From assembly GCA_036635475.1 (NCBI GenBank), contig JAVWQH010000005.1, positions 5,352 through 69,351 on the forward strand: a stretch of DNA of 64,000 bases, written 5' to 3'. Both the position numbers and the translations under genes were made by a program. The stretch is from JAHHUA01 sp036635475 (GTDB lineage: Bacteria > Bacillota > Clostridia > Oscillospirales > Ruminococcaceae). The notes under the pieces are model-generated. The model made no database searches. It saw nothing but the letters and a program-made list of their open reading frames with translations, and was not told where the DNA came from. Positions 1 through 9,942 of the stretch are shown here, piece after piece (within the stretch, counting starts at the first letter, position 1; each line of letters opens with the position of its first letter).

Positions 1-926
1 CATTCAAGGCGACGTCATTCACTGAGCTTTTTGATAATACAGCGGAATTGCCATTTGAAGATTTTATTGGCAAAAATGACGCATTTCCTGTTAAAGGTTG
101 GTCACTTAATTCAGCGCTGCACAGTGTGCCGGATTGTCAAGCAATAATAAAAAAAGCAGCTGTCAGACGTTTAGAAAGAGTTTATGGACTTTCTTGGTTT
201 GAAGAAACAGGCCCTATTCATCAAATTCAGTTTTCAATCCATAAAGATAATGTTATGGTTATGCTGGATTCGTCGGGATATGGTCTTCACAAAAGAGGAT
301 ATAGACAACTTTCCAATGCAGCACCAATTAAAGAAACTCTTGCAGCAGGAATCATTGATTTAGCAAGAGTAAGAGAAAATACAACTGTATTTGACCCACT
401 TTGCGGTTCAGGAACTTTCCTTATTGAATCTGCGCTTCATGGATTGAAAATTGCCCCAGGATTGCGCCGCCATTTTGCTGCTGAACGTTGGGGACTTTTT
501 GATGAATCAGTTTGGGAAGATGTGAAACAAGAATGTTTTTCAAATATCAGACGTGATGGCAAATTTATGGCGAACGGATTTGACATTGATGAGGAATGTA
601 TTGATTTAACAATGGAAAATGCGGGTAAAGCCGGAGTTGCAGCAAGAGTAAAAGCCTCACAAGGGGACATCAAGGATTTTGTTCCTCAAGGCGATAATCC
701 TGTTGTTATCTGTAATCCTCCATATGGCGAACGTATGCTGGACATCAAGCAAGCTGAAGAATTATATAAAGTTATGGGCGATGTTTATTCAAAAGACGAG
801 TCTATTCCTTGGTATATTATTTCTCCACATGAAGATTTTGAAAAAATCTTTGGTAAAGTGGCTGACAAACGACGTAAGCTATATAATGGTATGATTAAAT
901 GTCAGGTATTTATGTATTTTAAGTAG
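1..926 (+). CDS. THUMP-type class I rRNA methyltransferase (RlmL/YpsC-like), 5' truncated
   Basis: This is a SAM-dependent RNA methyltransferase, in this family usually an N2-guanine methyltransferase of 23S rRNA. The frame is open to the left edge, so the gene begins outside the window. Its first visible residues (FKATSFTELFD...) are the end of a THUMP RNA-binding domain rather than a start; the TTG at 48 is internal. The SAM-binding motif DPLCGSGTF lies near bases 400-420 and the catalytic NPPYGER motif near 714-735, which together define the group. The exact target base cannot be read from sequence. A short gap separates it from the next gene. Confidence 0.88.
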   Translation, partial: FKATSFTELFDNTAELPFEDFIGKNDAFPVKGWSLNSALHSVPDCQAIIKKAAVRRLERVYGLSWFEETGPIHQIQFSIHKDNVMVMLDSSGYGLHKRGYRQLSNAAPIKETLAAGIIDLARVRENTTVFDPLCGSGTFLIESALHGLKIAPGLRRHFAAERWGLFDESVWEDVKQECFSNIRRDGKFMANGFDIDEECIDLTMENAGKAGVAARVKASQGDIKDFVPQGDNPVVICNPPYGERMLDIKQAEELYKVMGDVYSKDESIPWYIISPHEDFEKIFGKVADKRRKLYNGMIKCQVFMYFK

Positions 927-969
927 TATTTTAATAATATATTTTAAGATATCATATGGGGGCTGTTTA

Positions 970-1761
970 ATGACAAAAATTGCAGACTGTCACGTTCATA
1001 TATTTCCTAATAAATTAGCTGACAAAGCGGTTAAATCAATAGGGAATTTTTACGACAGTAAAATGCTACACAATGGCACAGCTGATGAACTTATTGAGAG
1101 CGGTGCAACGGCAAATATAAACAAATATCTTGTTTCAAGTTCAGCAACTAAGCCTGAACAGGTTTCAGCCATCAACGATTTTATCCATTGTGAATGTGAA
1201 TTGCACGAAGAATTTATTGGATTGGGTACAATGCACCCTGACTTTGAGGATATTGATTGTGAGATTGAAAAAATACACTCTTATGGTCTTAAAGGTGTTA
1301 AACTGCACCCCGATTTTCAATCATTTAATATAGACGATGAAAAAGCAATAAAAATGTATAAGAAATTAAGCGAAGCTAACTTACCAATTCTTTTTCACAC
1401 AGGGGATAAGCGATATAATGCCTCATCGCCTGAGAGAATGTCAAATGCCGCAAAAGCAGTTCCAAATATGAAATGTATTGCAGCTCACTTTGGCGGATAT
1501 AATCATTGGTATGACGTTTTAGACTACCTAAAAGGTCTTCCTAATGTAATGTTTGATACAAGCAGCACTTTGTTTTCCATTGATGCTTTAAAGGCTGTTG
1601 AAATGATTAATGAACTCGGTGAAGATAAGTTTTTGTTTGGCACTGATTATCCAATGTGGGACCCTAAAGAAGAATTGGGCAGGTTTTTAAAATTGCCATT
1701 GTCCCATGAACAACAAGAAAAAATACTATGGAATAACTTTGAAAATCTTTTTATTAAGTAG
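970..1761 (+). CDS. Amidohydrolase-family metal-dependent TIM-barrel hydrolase
   Basis: The protein has 263 residues and belongs to the Amidohydro_2 type (PF04909-like). An HVH metal-binding motif stands at residues 8-10, a KLHP motif follows strand 4, a conserved His occurs in AAHFGG, and a FGTDYP motif carrying the catalytic Asp is near residue 220. These are the usual metal and acid/base positions of the superfamily. The substrate is not predictable; relatives include decarboxylases and hydrolases. A G-rich ribosome site lies just before the ATG. It is followed by a hairpin terminator, so it probably ends a transcript. Confidence 0.8.
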   Translation: MTKIADCHVHIFPNKLADKAVKSIGNFYDSKMLHNGTADELIESGATANINKYLVSSSATKPEQVSAINDFIHCECELHEEFIGLGTMHPDFEDIDCEIEKIHSYGLKGVKLHPDFQSFNIDDEKAIKMYKKLSEANLPILFHTGDKRYNASSPERMSNAAKAVPNMKCIAAHFGGYNHWYDVLDYLKGLPNVMFDTSSTLFSIDALKAVEMINELGEDKFLFGTDYPMWDPKEELGRFLKLPLSHEQQEKILWNNFENLFIK

Positions 1762-1816
1762 AGTTATTCTTACAATATCAGCTGAAATAATTGTTTCAAA
1801 ATATTAATTATACAAA

Positions 1817-1856
1817 AATGCAAGTATCTTATGAATTTGATACTTGCATTATTTTA
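1817..1856 (+). terminator. Intrinsic terminator after the amidohydrolase gene
   Basis: Perfect 12-bp inverted repeat (1817-1828 with 1839-1850, arm AATGCAAGTATC) with a 10-base loop, followed by an AT-rich tail. Confidence 0.7.
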
Positions 1857-1927
1857 TATAAATGTTAATAAAACTTACAAATTATACAATATGACAAAAA
1901 ATTAAGATTTTTTTGTAACATTGTATA

Positions 1928-1956
1928 TTGTAATTGTGTACAAAATATGCTAAAAT
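1928..1956 (+). promoter_or_regulatory. Candidate sigma-A promoter for hpf
   Basis: TTGTAA at 1928-1933 and TAAAAT at 1951-1956 are separated by 17 bases. The rest of the 305-base region upstream of hpf shows no recognisable RNA motif; in particular I do not see the clostridial raiA motif. Confidence 0.45.
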
Positions 1957-2066
1957 AAAGGAGAAATATAAGCGAAATATCCTATATTTTGATATTAAAG
2001 CTGTTCTTAATAGGAATAGTTTTAAAATAGCACAAATTGTGCAGTAAAATAAAAGGGGCTGATTTT

Positions 2067-2597
2067 ATGACCATTAATTTTAAAGCAAGAAAAACTATCA
2101 TTAAAGACTCCTTCAAAGAAAAAACAGAAAAAAGGCTATCAAAATTCGACCGTTTTTTTGCAAGTGATGTAGTTGCAGTTGTGACTGTAACCCACGAACA
2201 AGAAAGAGAAACTGTCGAGATTACCATAAAATCAAATGGTATGATTTATAGAGCTGAAAGAACAACTGATGACCGTTCAATTTCGCTAGAGGCAGTTTGC
2301 GATGTACTTATGAAGCAAATTGTTAAAAATAAAGCTAAATTAGATAATAAAGTACGTGCAAACGCATTCGCTGAGATTGAAGAAGAGTGTTCTTTGCCTG
2401 AGGAAGAACTAAAAATTGTTAAGATAAAGAAATTCCCATCAAAACCTATGACACCTGAAGAGGCAGTTTTGAGAATGAATTTAGTTGACCATCAATTCTT
2501 TATTTTCACCAATGGCAATACAGGAGAAGTAAGCTTGGTTTATCGCAGAAATGACGGCAATTATGGCTTAATCGAGCCAACAGATTCTGAGGAATAA
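2067..2597 (+). CDS. hpf: Ribosome hibernation promoting factor, long form
   Basis: This 176-residue protein binds the 30S decoding region and dimerises 70S ribosomes into inactive 100S particles in stationary phase. The N-terminal half (MTINFKARKT...) is the ribosome-binding S30AE domain, and the last ~55 residues (PMTPEEAVLRMNL...HQFFIF) are the C-terminal dimerisation domain of the long form. I chose the ATG at 2067 because it follows an AAAAGGGG ribosome site; the upstream in-frame TTG at 2037 has none. It is monocistronic, with a hairpin downstream. Confidence 0.93.
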   Translation: MTINFKARKTIIKDSFKEKTEKRLSKFDRFFASDVVAVVTVTHEQERETVEITIKSNGMIYRAERTTDDRSISLEAVCDVLMKQIVKNKAKLDNKVRANAFAEIEEECSLPEEELKIVKIKKFPSKPMTPEEAVLRMNLVDHQFFIFTNGNTGEVSLVYRRNDGNYGLIEPTDSEE

Positions 2598-3002
2598 GCT
2601 TTAAATACAATAACAATTAGATAAGATAAAGGCGATATCTGTTATGTAGATATCGCCTTTAAACTTTACTCAGTGAATGAAAAAAACAAAAAGTAATAGA
2701 TGAAGTATTATTGAATAAACTTTAACACTAAATATTTTAAGAAAAATTTCGATAGTTATTTTGCAATTTTGCTATTATCTATGTATTGTTAGTAGCAGAA
2801 TATAAGAAATCGAAAAAAGAGATAAAACTTTAAAATTTGTTAAAATTTTGGATACAATGTTGAATTTTCATACATAAAATTGGACAATGTCGATAAATTA
2901 TTTTCAAAAAAAGCATAAAATGTTACAGTTGTTACTTATTTAGTCTTGTAAATTTGAAATAATATGATAGAATTATTGAGTACCGCAAAAAGGAGAAATT
3001 TT
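2598..3002. other. Intergenic region between hpf and the DegV gene
   Basis: A 13-bp perfect inverted repeat at 2628-2640/2648-2660 (arm AAAGGCGATATCT, 7-base loop) probably terminates hpf transcription, although its T-tract is short. A TATGAT hexamer at 2963-2968 could be the -10 box of the DegV gene, but its -35 is poor. I see nothing else recognisable in this AT-rich stretch. Confidence 0.55.
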
Positions 3003-3875
3003 ATGAATGATTATGTTTTGTTTACAGATGTAACAACAGACTTAACCGTCGAAATTCTTAAAGATATAGATGTCATAAGTATAAATATGCCGTTTTTTCT
3101 TGATGAAAACCAAATTGAACATTATCCGGATTATAAGAATATTTCTGTCTCTGATTTTTACCAAAGCTTGAGGGAAAAAACTAAAATAACAACATCGCAG
3201 ATTAATTCTCGAACATATGTTGAATATTTTGAAAAGGCATTATCAAAGGGCAAGGATATTTTATATTTGGGATTTTCGTCAGGACTAAGTGGAACAATGC
3301 AATCAGCTACAATTGCAATTGAAATGCTTAAAGAAAAATATACTGATAGAAAAATTTATGCCGTTGATACACTTTGTGCCTCAAGTGGAGAGGGAATGTT
3401 CGTTTATTATGCCGCTTTAAAAAAGAAAAACGGAATGGATATTGAACAACTAAGACAATGGTGTGAAAATTCCAAGTTAAATCTCTGCCATTGGTTCACT
3501 GTTGAGGATTTATTCTTTTTACATCGAGGTGGAAGAGTTTCCAAAACTGTGGCAATTGCAGGAAGTATGCTCAAAATTATGCCTGTTATGCATATGGATA
3601 ATGAGGGGCATTTAATGCTTGTTGATAAAGTAAGAGGACGTCATAATGCACTTGAGGCATTGGCGGAAAAGATGATAGAAACAGCAGTTGATTTACCTAG
3701 CCAAACAATTTTTATCAGCCATGGCGATGATATAGCATGTGCAAAATATCTGGAAAATTATATTAAATCAAGAACAGCTGTTGCAAAAATAATAATACAG
3801 CCGGTTAATCCGATAATCGGAGCACATTCGGGTCCGGGAACGATAGCATTGTTTTTCTGGGGTACAGAAAGATAA
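3003..3875 (+). CDS. DegV family fatty-acid-binding protein
   Basis: The 290-residue protein matches the DegV fold, known in Firmicutes (FakB-type proteins) to bind a fatty acid for the kinase FakA. An early TDVTTDL motif, the TTSQIN loop, a GFSSGLSGT segment and a C-terminal IGAHSGPGT segment are typical. The ATG at 3003 follows AAGGAG; an in-frame ATG at 2964 lacks a ribosome site. No fakA is in the window. Whether it serves phospholipid synthesis here is inference from the family. Confidence 0.85.
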   Translation: MNDYVLFTDVTTDLTVEILKDIDVISINMPFFLDENQIEHYPDYKNISVSDFYQSLREKTKITTSQINSRTYVEYFEKALSKGKDILYLGFSSGLSGTMQSATIAIEMLKEKYTDRKIYAVDTLCASSGEGMFVYYAALKKKNGMDIEQLRQWCENSKLNLCHWFTVEDLFFLHRGGRVSKTVAIAGSMLKIMPVMHMDNEGHLMLVDKVRGRHNALEALAEKMIETAVDLPSQTIFISHGDDIACAKYLENYIKSRTAVAKIIIQPVNPIIGAHSGPGTIALFFWGTER

Positions 3876-3911
3876 TTTATCGAATAATTCATAGTTGAAA
3901 TGGAGATTTAG

Positions 3912-5747
3912 ATGAAATTAGAAGAACTTGATAAGATACTAATGAATGTTCAAAAACCATCACGTTATGCAGGCGGTGAACTTGGAAGTGTTGTCAAAAT
4001 GCCGACAGAAGATATGATACGTTTTGCAATGTGTTTTCCGGATATGTATGATGTTGGAATGTCACATCTTGGTATGAAAATACTTTATTCTCTTAAAAAT
4101 GCAAAAGATGATATTTGGTGTGAACGAGTTTTCGCTCCCGACATAGATATGGAAGAGGCAATGCGAAAAAACAACATTCCACTTTATGGGTTAGAAAGTC
4201 TTGACCCAATCAAAAACTTTGATTTTATCGGGTTTACACTTCAATATGAACTTTCATACACTGCCATATTAAATATGCTTGATTTAGCCGGATTGCCGAT
4301 TAGGTCTGCACAAAGACAAGAGGATTTTCCTGTTATTATAGCAGGAGGACCTTGTGCGTGCAATCCTGAGCCAATAGCTGATTTTATTGATATTTTTGTG
4401 CTGGGCGAAGGCGAAGAAGTCAATTTAGAATTAATTTATTTGTATAAAAATTGCAAAAAGCAAGGACTTTCAAAGAAAGAATTTCTTGAAAAAGCCGCAC
4501 AAATTGAGGGGATTTATGTCCCATCATTTTACGATGTTGAATATGATAATGACAATAAAATCAAATCAATTACTGCAAAAAACAATGCACCTCAAAGAGT
4601 GAAAAAACGTATAATAAAGGACTTAGACAAGGTGTTTTACCCCAAAACATTTGTTGTGCCATATAGTGAAATTATTCACGATAGAGCTATGACGGAGGTT
4701 CAGCGAGGCTGTATTAGAGGTTGTAGATTTTGTCAAGCAGGCTTTATATATCGACCTGTTCGAGAAAAAAACTACGAAACGATAAATAAAGATGCTTTTT
4801 CACTTTGCGAGAAAACAGGTTATGAAGAGGTTTCATTAACATCGCTTTCAACAAGTGATTATCGTCAGCTTGAACCATTGCTTGATAAAATGTTAAGCTG
4901 GAGTGAAGCTGAAAGAGTAAATATATCGTTACCATCGCTTAGAATAGATAATTTTTCACCTGAACTGATAGAGAAAATTGCAAGAGTGAGAAAATCTGGA
5001 TTGACATTTGCTCCCGAGGCAGGAACTCAGAGAATGAGGGACGTTATCAATAAAAATATCACTGAAGAAAACATAATGTCAAGCTGTAAAACGGCATTTG
5101 AAGCAGGTTACTGTGCAGTTAAACTTTATTTTATGATGGGATTGCCAACAGAAACAGATGAAGATATAGTTGGAATTGCACAGCTTGGTCAAAGAATAGT
5201 TGACCTGTTTTATGCAATGTCGGACAAGCCAAAAGGCAAGGGAATATCAGTTACAATCAGTTGTGCTTGCTTTGTCCCAAAACCGTTTACACCATTTGAA
5301 TTTGAACCGCAAGACAGCGTTTTGGACTTTGAAAGAAAGCAAAAATTGCTTAGAAGTTCGATTACCACAAAAAAAATAAATATAAGTTACCACGATGCGG
5401 GAATTAGTGTTTTAGAGGGTGTTCTTGCAAGAGGTGATAGGCGACTTTGTGATGTTATTGAACTGGCTTGGAAAAAAGGTTCAAAACTCGATGCTTGGGG
5501 AGAATATTTCAAAATGTCCAGATGGGAAGAGGCAATGGCAGAGGCAGGAATTTCCGCTGAATTTTACGCTAACAGACAACGTTCTTATGAGGAAATATCG
5601 CCTTGGAGTCATCTTGATTATCTTGTTTCAAAAGACTTTTTAATCAAAGAAAATAAACTTGCCCGAAGTTCAATTACAACTCCAAACTGTCGAGAAAAAT
5701 GTACAGGCTGTGGAGCAAATATGGCGATAGGAGGCAAGTGTCAATAA
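3912..5747 (+). CDS. TIGR03960-type radical SAM protein with B12-binding-like N-terminus
   Basis: The protein has 611 residues. The N-terminal ~200 residues form a cobalamin-binding-like Rossmann domain (MCFPDMYDVGMSHLG...), followed by a radical SAM barrel with the [4Fe-4S] ligands C267, C271 and C274 (CIRGCRFC). A C-terminal Cys cluster (CTGC...GGKC) probably holds a second Fe-S site. This family is widespread in Clostridia, nearly always beside a DUF2344 protein, and its reaction is not established; RNA or ribosome modification has been suggested from context. Its stop overlaps the start of the DUF2344 gene by one base, so the two are translationally coupled. Confidence 0.85.
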   Translation: MKLEELDKILMNVQKPSRYAGGELGSVVKMPTEDMIRFAMCFPDMYDVGMSHLGMKILYSLKNAKDDIWCERVFAPDIDMEEAMRKNNIPLYGLESLDPIKNFDFIGFTLQYELSYTAILNMLDLAGLPIRSAQRQEDFPVIIAGGPCACNPEPIADFIDIFVLGEGEEVNLELIYLYKNCKKQGLSKKEFLEKAAQIEGIYVPSFYDVEYDNDNKIKSITAKNNAPQRVKKRIIKDLDKVFYPKTFVVPYSEIIHDRAMTEVQRGCIRGCRFCQAGFIYRPVREKNYETINKDAFSLCEKTGYEEVSLTSLSTSDYRQLEPLLDKMLSWSEAERVNISLPSLRIDNFSPELIEKIARVRKSGLTFAPEAGTQRMRDVINKNITEENIMSSCKTAFEAGYCAVKLYFMMGLPTETDEDIVGIAQLGQRIVDLFYAMSDKPKGKGISVTISCACFVPKPFTPFEFEPQDSVLDFERKQKLLRSSITTKKINISYHDAGISVLEGVLARGDRRLCDVIELAWKKGSKLDAWGEYFKMSRWEEAMAEAGISAEFYANRQRSYEEISPWSHLDYLVSKDFLIKENKLARSSITTPNCREKCTGCGANMAIGGKCQ

Positions 5748-6418
5748 TGCAAAATGATGCGAAACCAATAAGAATATTTTTTTCAAAGATGGGACGAGCA
5801 AAATATATTTCCCATTTAGATATGGCAAGATGTATGCAGCGTGCATTGAAAAGGTCAAAGCTGCCAGTATGGCATACTCAGGGTTTTAACCCACGTATGT
5901 ATATGAACTTTTCGTTGGCACTTTCGTTAGGATATGAAAGTCTTCAAGAATCATTTGAAATAAAAATGGTTCCCGGATTGGGATATGATGTTATAAAAGC
6001 AAGGATTAATGAAGTAATGCCAGAGGGAATTGTAATTACAAAAGTTGCAAATCCAATTATGGAAATCAAGGAAATTGATTGGGCAGATTATGAAATTTTC
6101 GTACACTTTGAAGATACCAATGCTGAAAAGCTCAGGGATTGCTATGAGGATTTTTGTGAAAGGAACGAAATAATCGTTTCCAAAAAATCCAAAAATGGCA
6201 ATAAATATGTAGATTTAAAACCGCTTTTTTCATTATCAGATGCAGAAATGTATGATGATAAAATAAAATTCAATGCCAGAATAGCCTCAGGAATAATTTT
6301 GAATATTAATCCTAATTTAATCATAAATGCTTTTTGCGAGAGATATGAGTTAAAGCCAACTTTAGTCAATGTGAAAAGAACAAAAATTCTGACTGCTAAT
6401 TTCATTGAATTTGAATAA
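5747..6418 (+). CDS. DUF2344 (TIGR03936) partner of the upstream radical SAM protein
   Basis: This 223-residue protein begins with the family hallmark FFSKMGRAKYISHLD and a following GFNPRMY stretch. The family is occasionally fused to the TIGR03960 radical SAM protein and is encoded beside it in most Clostridia, suggesting one functional unit. The start at 5747 overlaps the preceding TAA (TAATG), with a GGAGGC ribosome site inside the upstream gene. Longer readings from 5699 would start inside the neighbour's Cys cluster and lack support. The function is unknown. Confidence 0.85.
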   Translation: MQNDAKPIRIFFSKMGRAKYISHLDMARCMQRALKRSKLPVWHTQGFNPRMYMNFSLALSLGYESLQESFEIKMVPGLGYDVIKARINEVMPEGIVITKVANPIMEIKEIDWADYEIFVHFEDTNAEKLRDCYEDFCERNEIIVSKKSKNGNKYVDLKPLFSLSDAEMYDDKIKFNARIASGIILNINPNLIINAFCERYELKPTLVNVKRTKILTANFIEFE

Positions 6419-6495
6419 ACAGACTGATTTTATTGTTGCAATATGTGAAATTAGAAGTATTTAAAGTTCGATTTTACATATAACTAAAATCTGTA

Positions 6496-6524
6496 TTGAC
6501 AATTTTTGCATTTAGATTTATACT
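6496..6524 (+). promoter_or_regulatory. Sigma-A promoter of the alaS T-box transcript
   Basis: TTGACA (6496-6501), a 17-base spacer and TATACT (6519-6524), placing transcription start about 6531, just before the T-box leader. Confidence 0.85.
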
Positions 6525-6554
6525 TTATAAGTGTTAAAATTTTTATATTATTAA

Positions 6555-6795
6555 AAGCGATGATGGGGCAAACCATTTTTGAACGTTACAGAGAAAATAG
6601 TGATGCTGAGAGCTATTTACGATGATATATGGACGCCACCCCTTGAGCTTCCTCCGAAATAAGGAAGGACGTTTCCAGATGCGTTAAATCTGCTAAAGTG
6701 ACACCTTTTAGTTAAGGGTGTAATTTGGGTGGTACCACGGAATTTAAAGCTTTCGTCCCTTTTTTGGGGGCGATGGCTTTTTTATTTTAGTTTGT
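6555..6795 (+). promoter_or_regulatory. T-box leader specific for tRNA-Ala
   Basis: This leader reads tRNA-Ala charging and controls alaS by antitermination. The T-box core GGGTGGTACCACGG lies at 6727-6740. A GCTGAGAG distal stem-I motif lies at 6604-6611. A GCC triplet at 6635-6637, followed by the expected purine, is the likely specifier codon pairing with a GGC anticodon. The competing terminator runs from about 6746 to 6785 (AAAGCTTTCGTCCC against GGGGCGATGGCTTT) and ends in a T-tract. The specifier call is by position, not a modelled fold. Confidence 0.93.
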
Positions 6796-6866
6796 AAGGC
6801 TATATTAAAAATATCAGTATTACATTCAAGTTATAAATTTGATTTTATTTTAAGGAGATATTAATT

Positions 6867-9518
6867 ATGGATTGGATGGGCGTAAACGAACTTCGTGAGA
6901 AATTTTTGAAGTTCTATGAAAGCAAAGGACACACAATACTAGCAAGTGCACCACTTATTCCTAAAGATGATGCAAGCCTTTTGCTTATTAATTCAGGTAT
7001 GGCACCTTTGAAAAAATACTTTTTGGGACTTGAAACTCCTCCCAATACAAAAGTTACAACCTGCCAAAAATGTATCAGAACCCCCGATATTGAAAGAGTT
7101 GGAAAGACTGCTCGTCATGGAACATATTTTGAAATGTTGGGAAACTTTTCTTTTGGAGATTATTTCAAAGAAGAGGCAACAACATGGGCTTGGGAATTTA
7201 TAACTCAAGAACTCAAAATGCCTGTTGACAAAGTTTGGGTTTCAATCTACGAAGATGATGATGAAACATTCAAAATTTGGACAGAAAGAAGAGGAGTATC
7301 TCCTGACCATATCGTTCGACTGGGCAAAGAAGATAACTTCTGGGAACATGGTTCAGGACCTTGCGGACCTTGTTCAGAGCTTTATTATGACAGAGGCGAA
7401 AAGTATGGTTGTGGAAGTGCAACTTGTGGTGTTGGTTGCGACTGCGACAGATATGTTGAATTTTGGAATTTAGTATTCACACAGTTTAATTCTGACGGTG
7501 AGGGTCACTACACCCCACTTGACCACCCAAACATTGATACAGGAATGGGACTTGAACGTTTGGCTTGTATTTCACAAGGTGTTGACAATCTGTTTGAAGT
7601 TGACACTGTTCAAAATATAATGAAACACATATGTGAAATCGCAGAAATTAAATACAAACAAGATGAGAAAAAAGACGTTTCATTGCGTGTTATAACTGAC
7701 CATATCAGAAGTACAACATTTATGATAGGTGATGGAGTTGTTCCACAAAATGAGGGCAGAGGATATGTTTTAAGACGTTTGTTAAGACGTGCCGCACGTC
7801 ATGGAAGATTAATCGGAATAAGAGAACCATTCCTATATAAAGTTTGTGAAACTGTTATCAACGAAAATGCAAGTGCATATCCTGAACTTTTAACACACAA
7901 AGATTATATTGTTAAGGTTATAAGAGTTGAAGAAGAACGTTTTTCTAAGACGATTGACCAAGGTATGGAACTTTTGACTTCAATTATCGACAAAATTGAC
8001 AGCGATACTGTTAATGATAAAAAAATGCTATCAGGCGATTTAGCATTTAAACTATATGATACATTCGGTTTCCCAATTGATTTAACAAAGGAAATTCTTG
8101 AAGAACGTTCAATAGACCTTAATGAAGATGAATTTGTGGAAAGAATGAATGAGCAAAGAAAAAGAGCAAGAGATGCACGTTCAGCTATGAATTATGAAAG
8201 TTGGAAGAGCGATGTTCTTGCAGGATTAAATCTCAAAACCGAATTTACAGGATATAATGCCTTAAATCAAGATGCAATTGTTACTGCAATGGTTGTTGAC
8301 AGTGAAAAGGTTGAATCAATGACTGAGGGCGAATTTGGCACTATAATATTGGATAAAACTTCTTTCTATGCTGAAAGCGGCGGTCAAGTTGGCGATGTTG
8401 GATTTATCACAGCTAAAAATGGTAAATTCAAAGTATTGGATTGCAAAAAATCCCCAACAGGCTTATTTATGCACATTGGCGAGATGGTAAGTGGAATAAT
8501 AACATCAAATGATGAGATAAAAGCTGAGGTTTGTGCATCTTGCAGAAATGCTTCAATGAGAAACCATACAGCTTGCCATTTATTGCAGAAAGCTTTGCAA
8601 GAAGTTTTGGGTAATCACGTACATCAAGCCGGTTCGTTGGTTGACACTCAAGGTTGCCGTTTCGATTTCTCACATTTTGATGCTGTAACCTCCGAGGAAC
8701 TTGACAGAGTTGAATATCTTGTAAACGATATGATTTTGTCGTCAATGACTGTTTCCACAAAAGAAATGCCAATTGAAGAGGCTCAAAAATTGGGAGCAAT
8801 GGCTTTGTTTGGCGAAAAATACGGCAATATTGTAAGAGTTGTTAATGCAGGGGACAGAAGTATTGAGTTTTGCGGTGGTATTCACGTTGGAAATACTGCT
8901 GAAATTGGTTTGTTTAAAATTGTTAAGGAATCTTCAGTCGCAGCAGGAATAAGAAGAATTGAAGCTGTAACAGGGCTTGGAGTTCTTGATTTAATCAAGC
9001 AAAACAACAAAATTATGTTGGCAGCAGCAGAAAATCTAAAGCTTGGTAGTGTTAGCGAATTGCCTGAGAAAACTGCCTCAATCGTTGCTGAATTAAAGGA
9101 AAAAGACAAAGAAATTGATAAAATGTCAGAAATGTTGGCAGATATTAGAACAAATGCTTTGTTCGATACTGCACAAATAGTTGGCGATATCAAGTGTGTA
9201 ACAGCTACTTTCACAGGAATTAAAACTGATGCAATGAGAAAAATGGCTGATAAAATCAAGAATGATGCACCAAATATGGTGGGAGTACTTGTTTCTATTG
9301 CTGATGAAAAGGCAACAATCGTTGCTGCTTGCGGTAAAGAAGCTATCAAAAAGGGCGCACACGCAGGAAATCTTGTCAAGGAAATCACTTCAATGCTTGG
9401 CGGAAGCGGTGGCGGTCGCCCTGACAGCGCAATGGGCGGAACAACTGATGTTTATAGAGTTGATGAGGCTTTGGCTAAGGTTAAGAGTATGATTGCAAAA
9501 ATGATTGGTCTTAACTAA
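6867..9518 (+). CDS. alaS: Alanyl-tRNA synthetase
   Basis: The full-length 883-residue enzyme attaches alanine to tRNA-Ala in the cytoplasm. The class II catalytic domain comes first (motif 2 around RHGTYFEMLGNFSFGDYF), then the tRNA-recognition helices, the editing domain with HTACH near base 8565 and CGGIH near 8871 as zinc ligands, a coiled coil (KEKDKEIDKMSEMLADI), and the glycine-rich C-Ala domain (GGSGGGRPD). The editing site appears intact. The ATG follows AAGGAGA. Expression is set by the T-box upstream. Confidence 0.98.
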   Translation: MDWMGVNELREKFLKFYESKGHTILASAPLIPKDDASLLLINSGMAPLKKYFLGLETPPNTKVTTCQKCIRTPDIERVGKTARHGTYFEMLGNFSFGDYFKEEATTWAWEFITQELKMPVDKVWVSIYEDDDETFKIWTERRGVSPDHIVRLGKEDNFWEHGSGPCGPCSELYYDRGEKYGCGSATCGVGCDCDRYVEFWNLVFTQFNSDGEGHYTPLDHPNIDTGMGLERLACISQGVDNLFEVDTVQNIMKHICEIAEIKYKQDEKKDVSLRVITDHIRSTTFMIGDGVVPQNEGRGYVLRRLLRRAARHGRLIGIREPFLYKVCETVINENASAYPELLTHKDYIVKVIRVEEERFSKTIDQGMELLTSIIDKIDSDTVNDKKMLSGDLAFKLYDTFGFPIDLTKEILEERSIDLNEDEFVERMNEQRKRARDARSAMNYESWKSDVLAGLNLKTEFTGYNALNQDAIVTAMVVDSEKVESMTEGEFGTIILDKTSFYAESGGQVGDVGFITAKNGKFKVLDCKKSPTGLFMHIGEMVSGIITSNDEIKAEVCASCRNASMRNHTACHLLQKALQEVLGNHVHQAGSLVDTQGCRFDFSHFDAVTSEELDRVEYLVNDMILSSMTVSTKEMPIEEAQKLGAMALFGEKYGNIVRVVNAGDRSIEFCGGIHVGNTAEIGLFKIVKESSVAAGIRRIEAVTGLGVLDLIKQNNKIMLAAAENLKLGSVSELPEKTASIVAELKEKDKEIDKMSEMLADIRTNALFDTAQIVGDIKCVTATFTGIKTDAMRKMADKIKNDAPNMVGVLVSIADEKATIVAACGKEAIKKGAHAGNLVKEITSMLGGSGGGRPDSAMGGTTDVYRVDEALAKVKSMIAKMIGLN

Positions 9519-9554
9519 TCTGGAATTAAAATACAGCTGAAACGAGGTGATACA

Positions 9555-9893
9555 ATGGATTGTCTATTTTGTAAAATAGCAGAAGGTGTAATCCCATCAA
9601 AAAAAATATATGAGGACGATAAAGTCTTAGCGTTTTATGATATCGAACCTCAAGCTCCTGTGCATTTTTTGGTCATACCCAAAGAGCATATTAAATCTTG
9701 CAATGAAATAAATGATGATAATAGCGAAATTATCGCACATATTTTCAAGATAATCGCAAAAATAGCAAAGGAACTTAAACTTGATGATGGCTATAGAATT
9801 GTGAATAATTGCGGAGAATTTGGCGGTCAAAGTGTTTTTCATATGCATTTTCACGTTTTAGGCGGACGTATGCTTGCATGGCCTCCGGGTTAG
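9555..9893 (+). CDS. HIT family nucleotide hydrolase/transferase
   Basis: This is a small cytoplasmic histidine-triad protein of 112 residues. The N-terminal CLFCKIAEG and the C-terminal triad HMHFHVLGG, with the nucleophilic His in the middle, define the HINT/PKCI-like branch, which hydrolyses adenosine phosphoramidates. It follows alaS by 36 bases with its own GAGGTG ribosome site and is probably cotranscribed. HINT-type enzymes can hydrolyse aminoacyl-adenylates, which would fit the neighbour, but this link is only suggestive. Confidence 0.93.
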   Translation: MDCLFCKIAEGVIPSKKIYEDDKVLAFYDIEPQAPVHFLVIPKEHIKSCNEINDDNSEIIAHIFKIIAKIAKELKLDDGYRIVNNCGEFGGQSVFHMHFHVLGGRMLAWPPG

Positions 9894-9942
9894 TTTAAAT
9901 CTTTTAAATTTATAGCAATAATTCGTTTTGGAGGTAAAAACT

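Noticed and set aside
8882..9388. Long open frame antisense to alaS (168 codons), and similar antisense frames inside pflB, dnaX and recA
   Set aside because: They lie wholly within strongly conserved genes, have no ribosome sites or recognisable domains, and their composition is that of a reversed coding strand.
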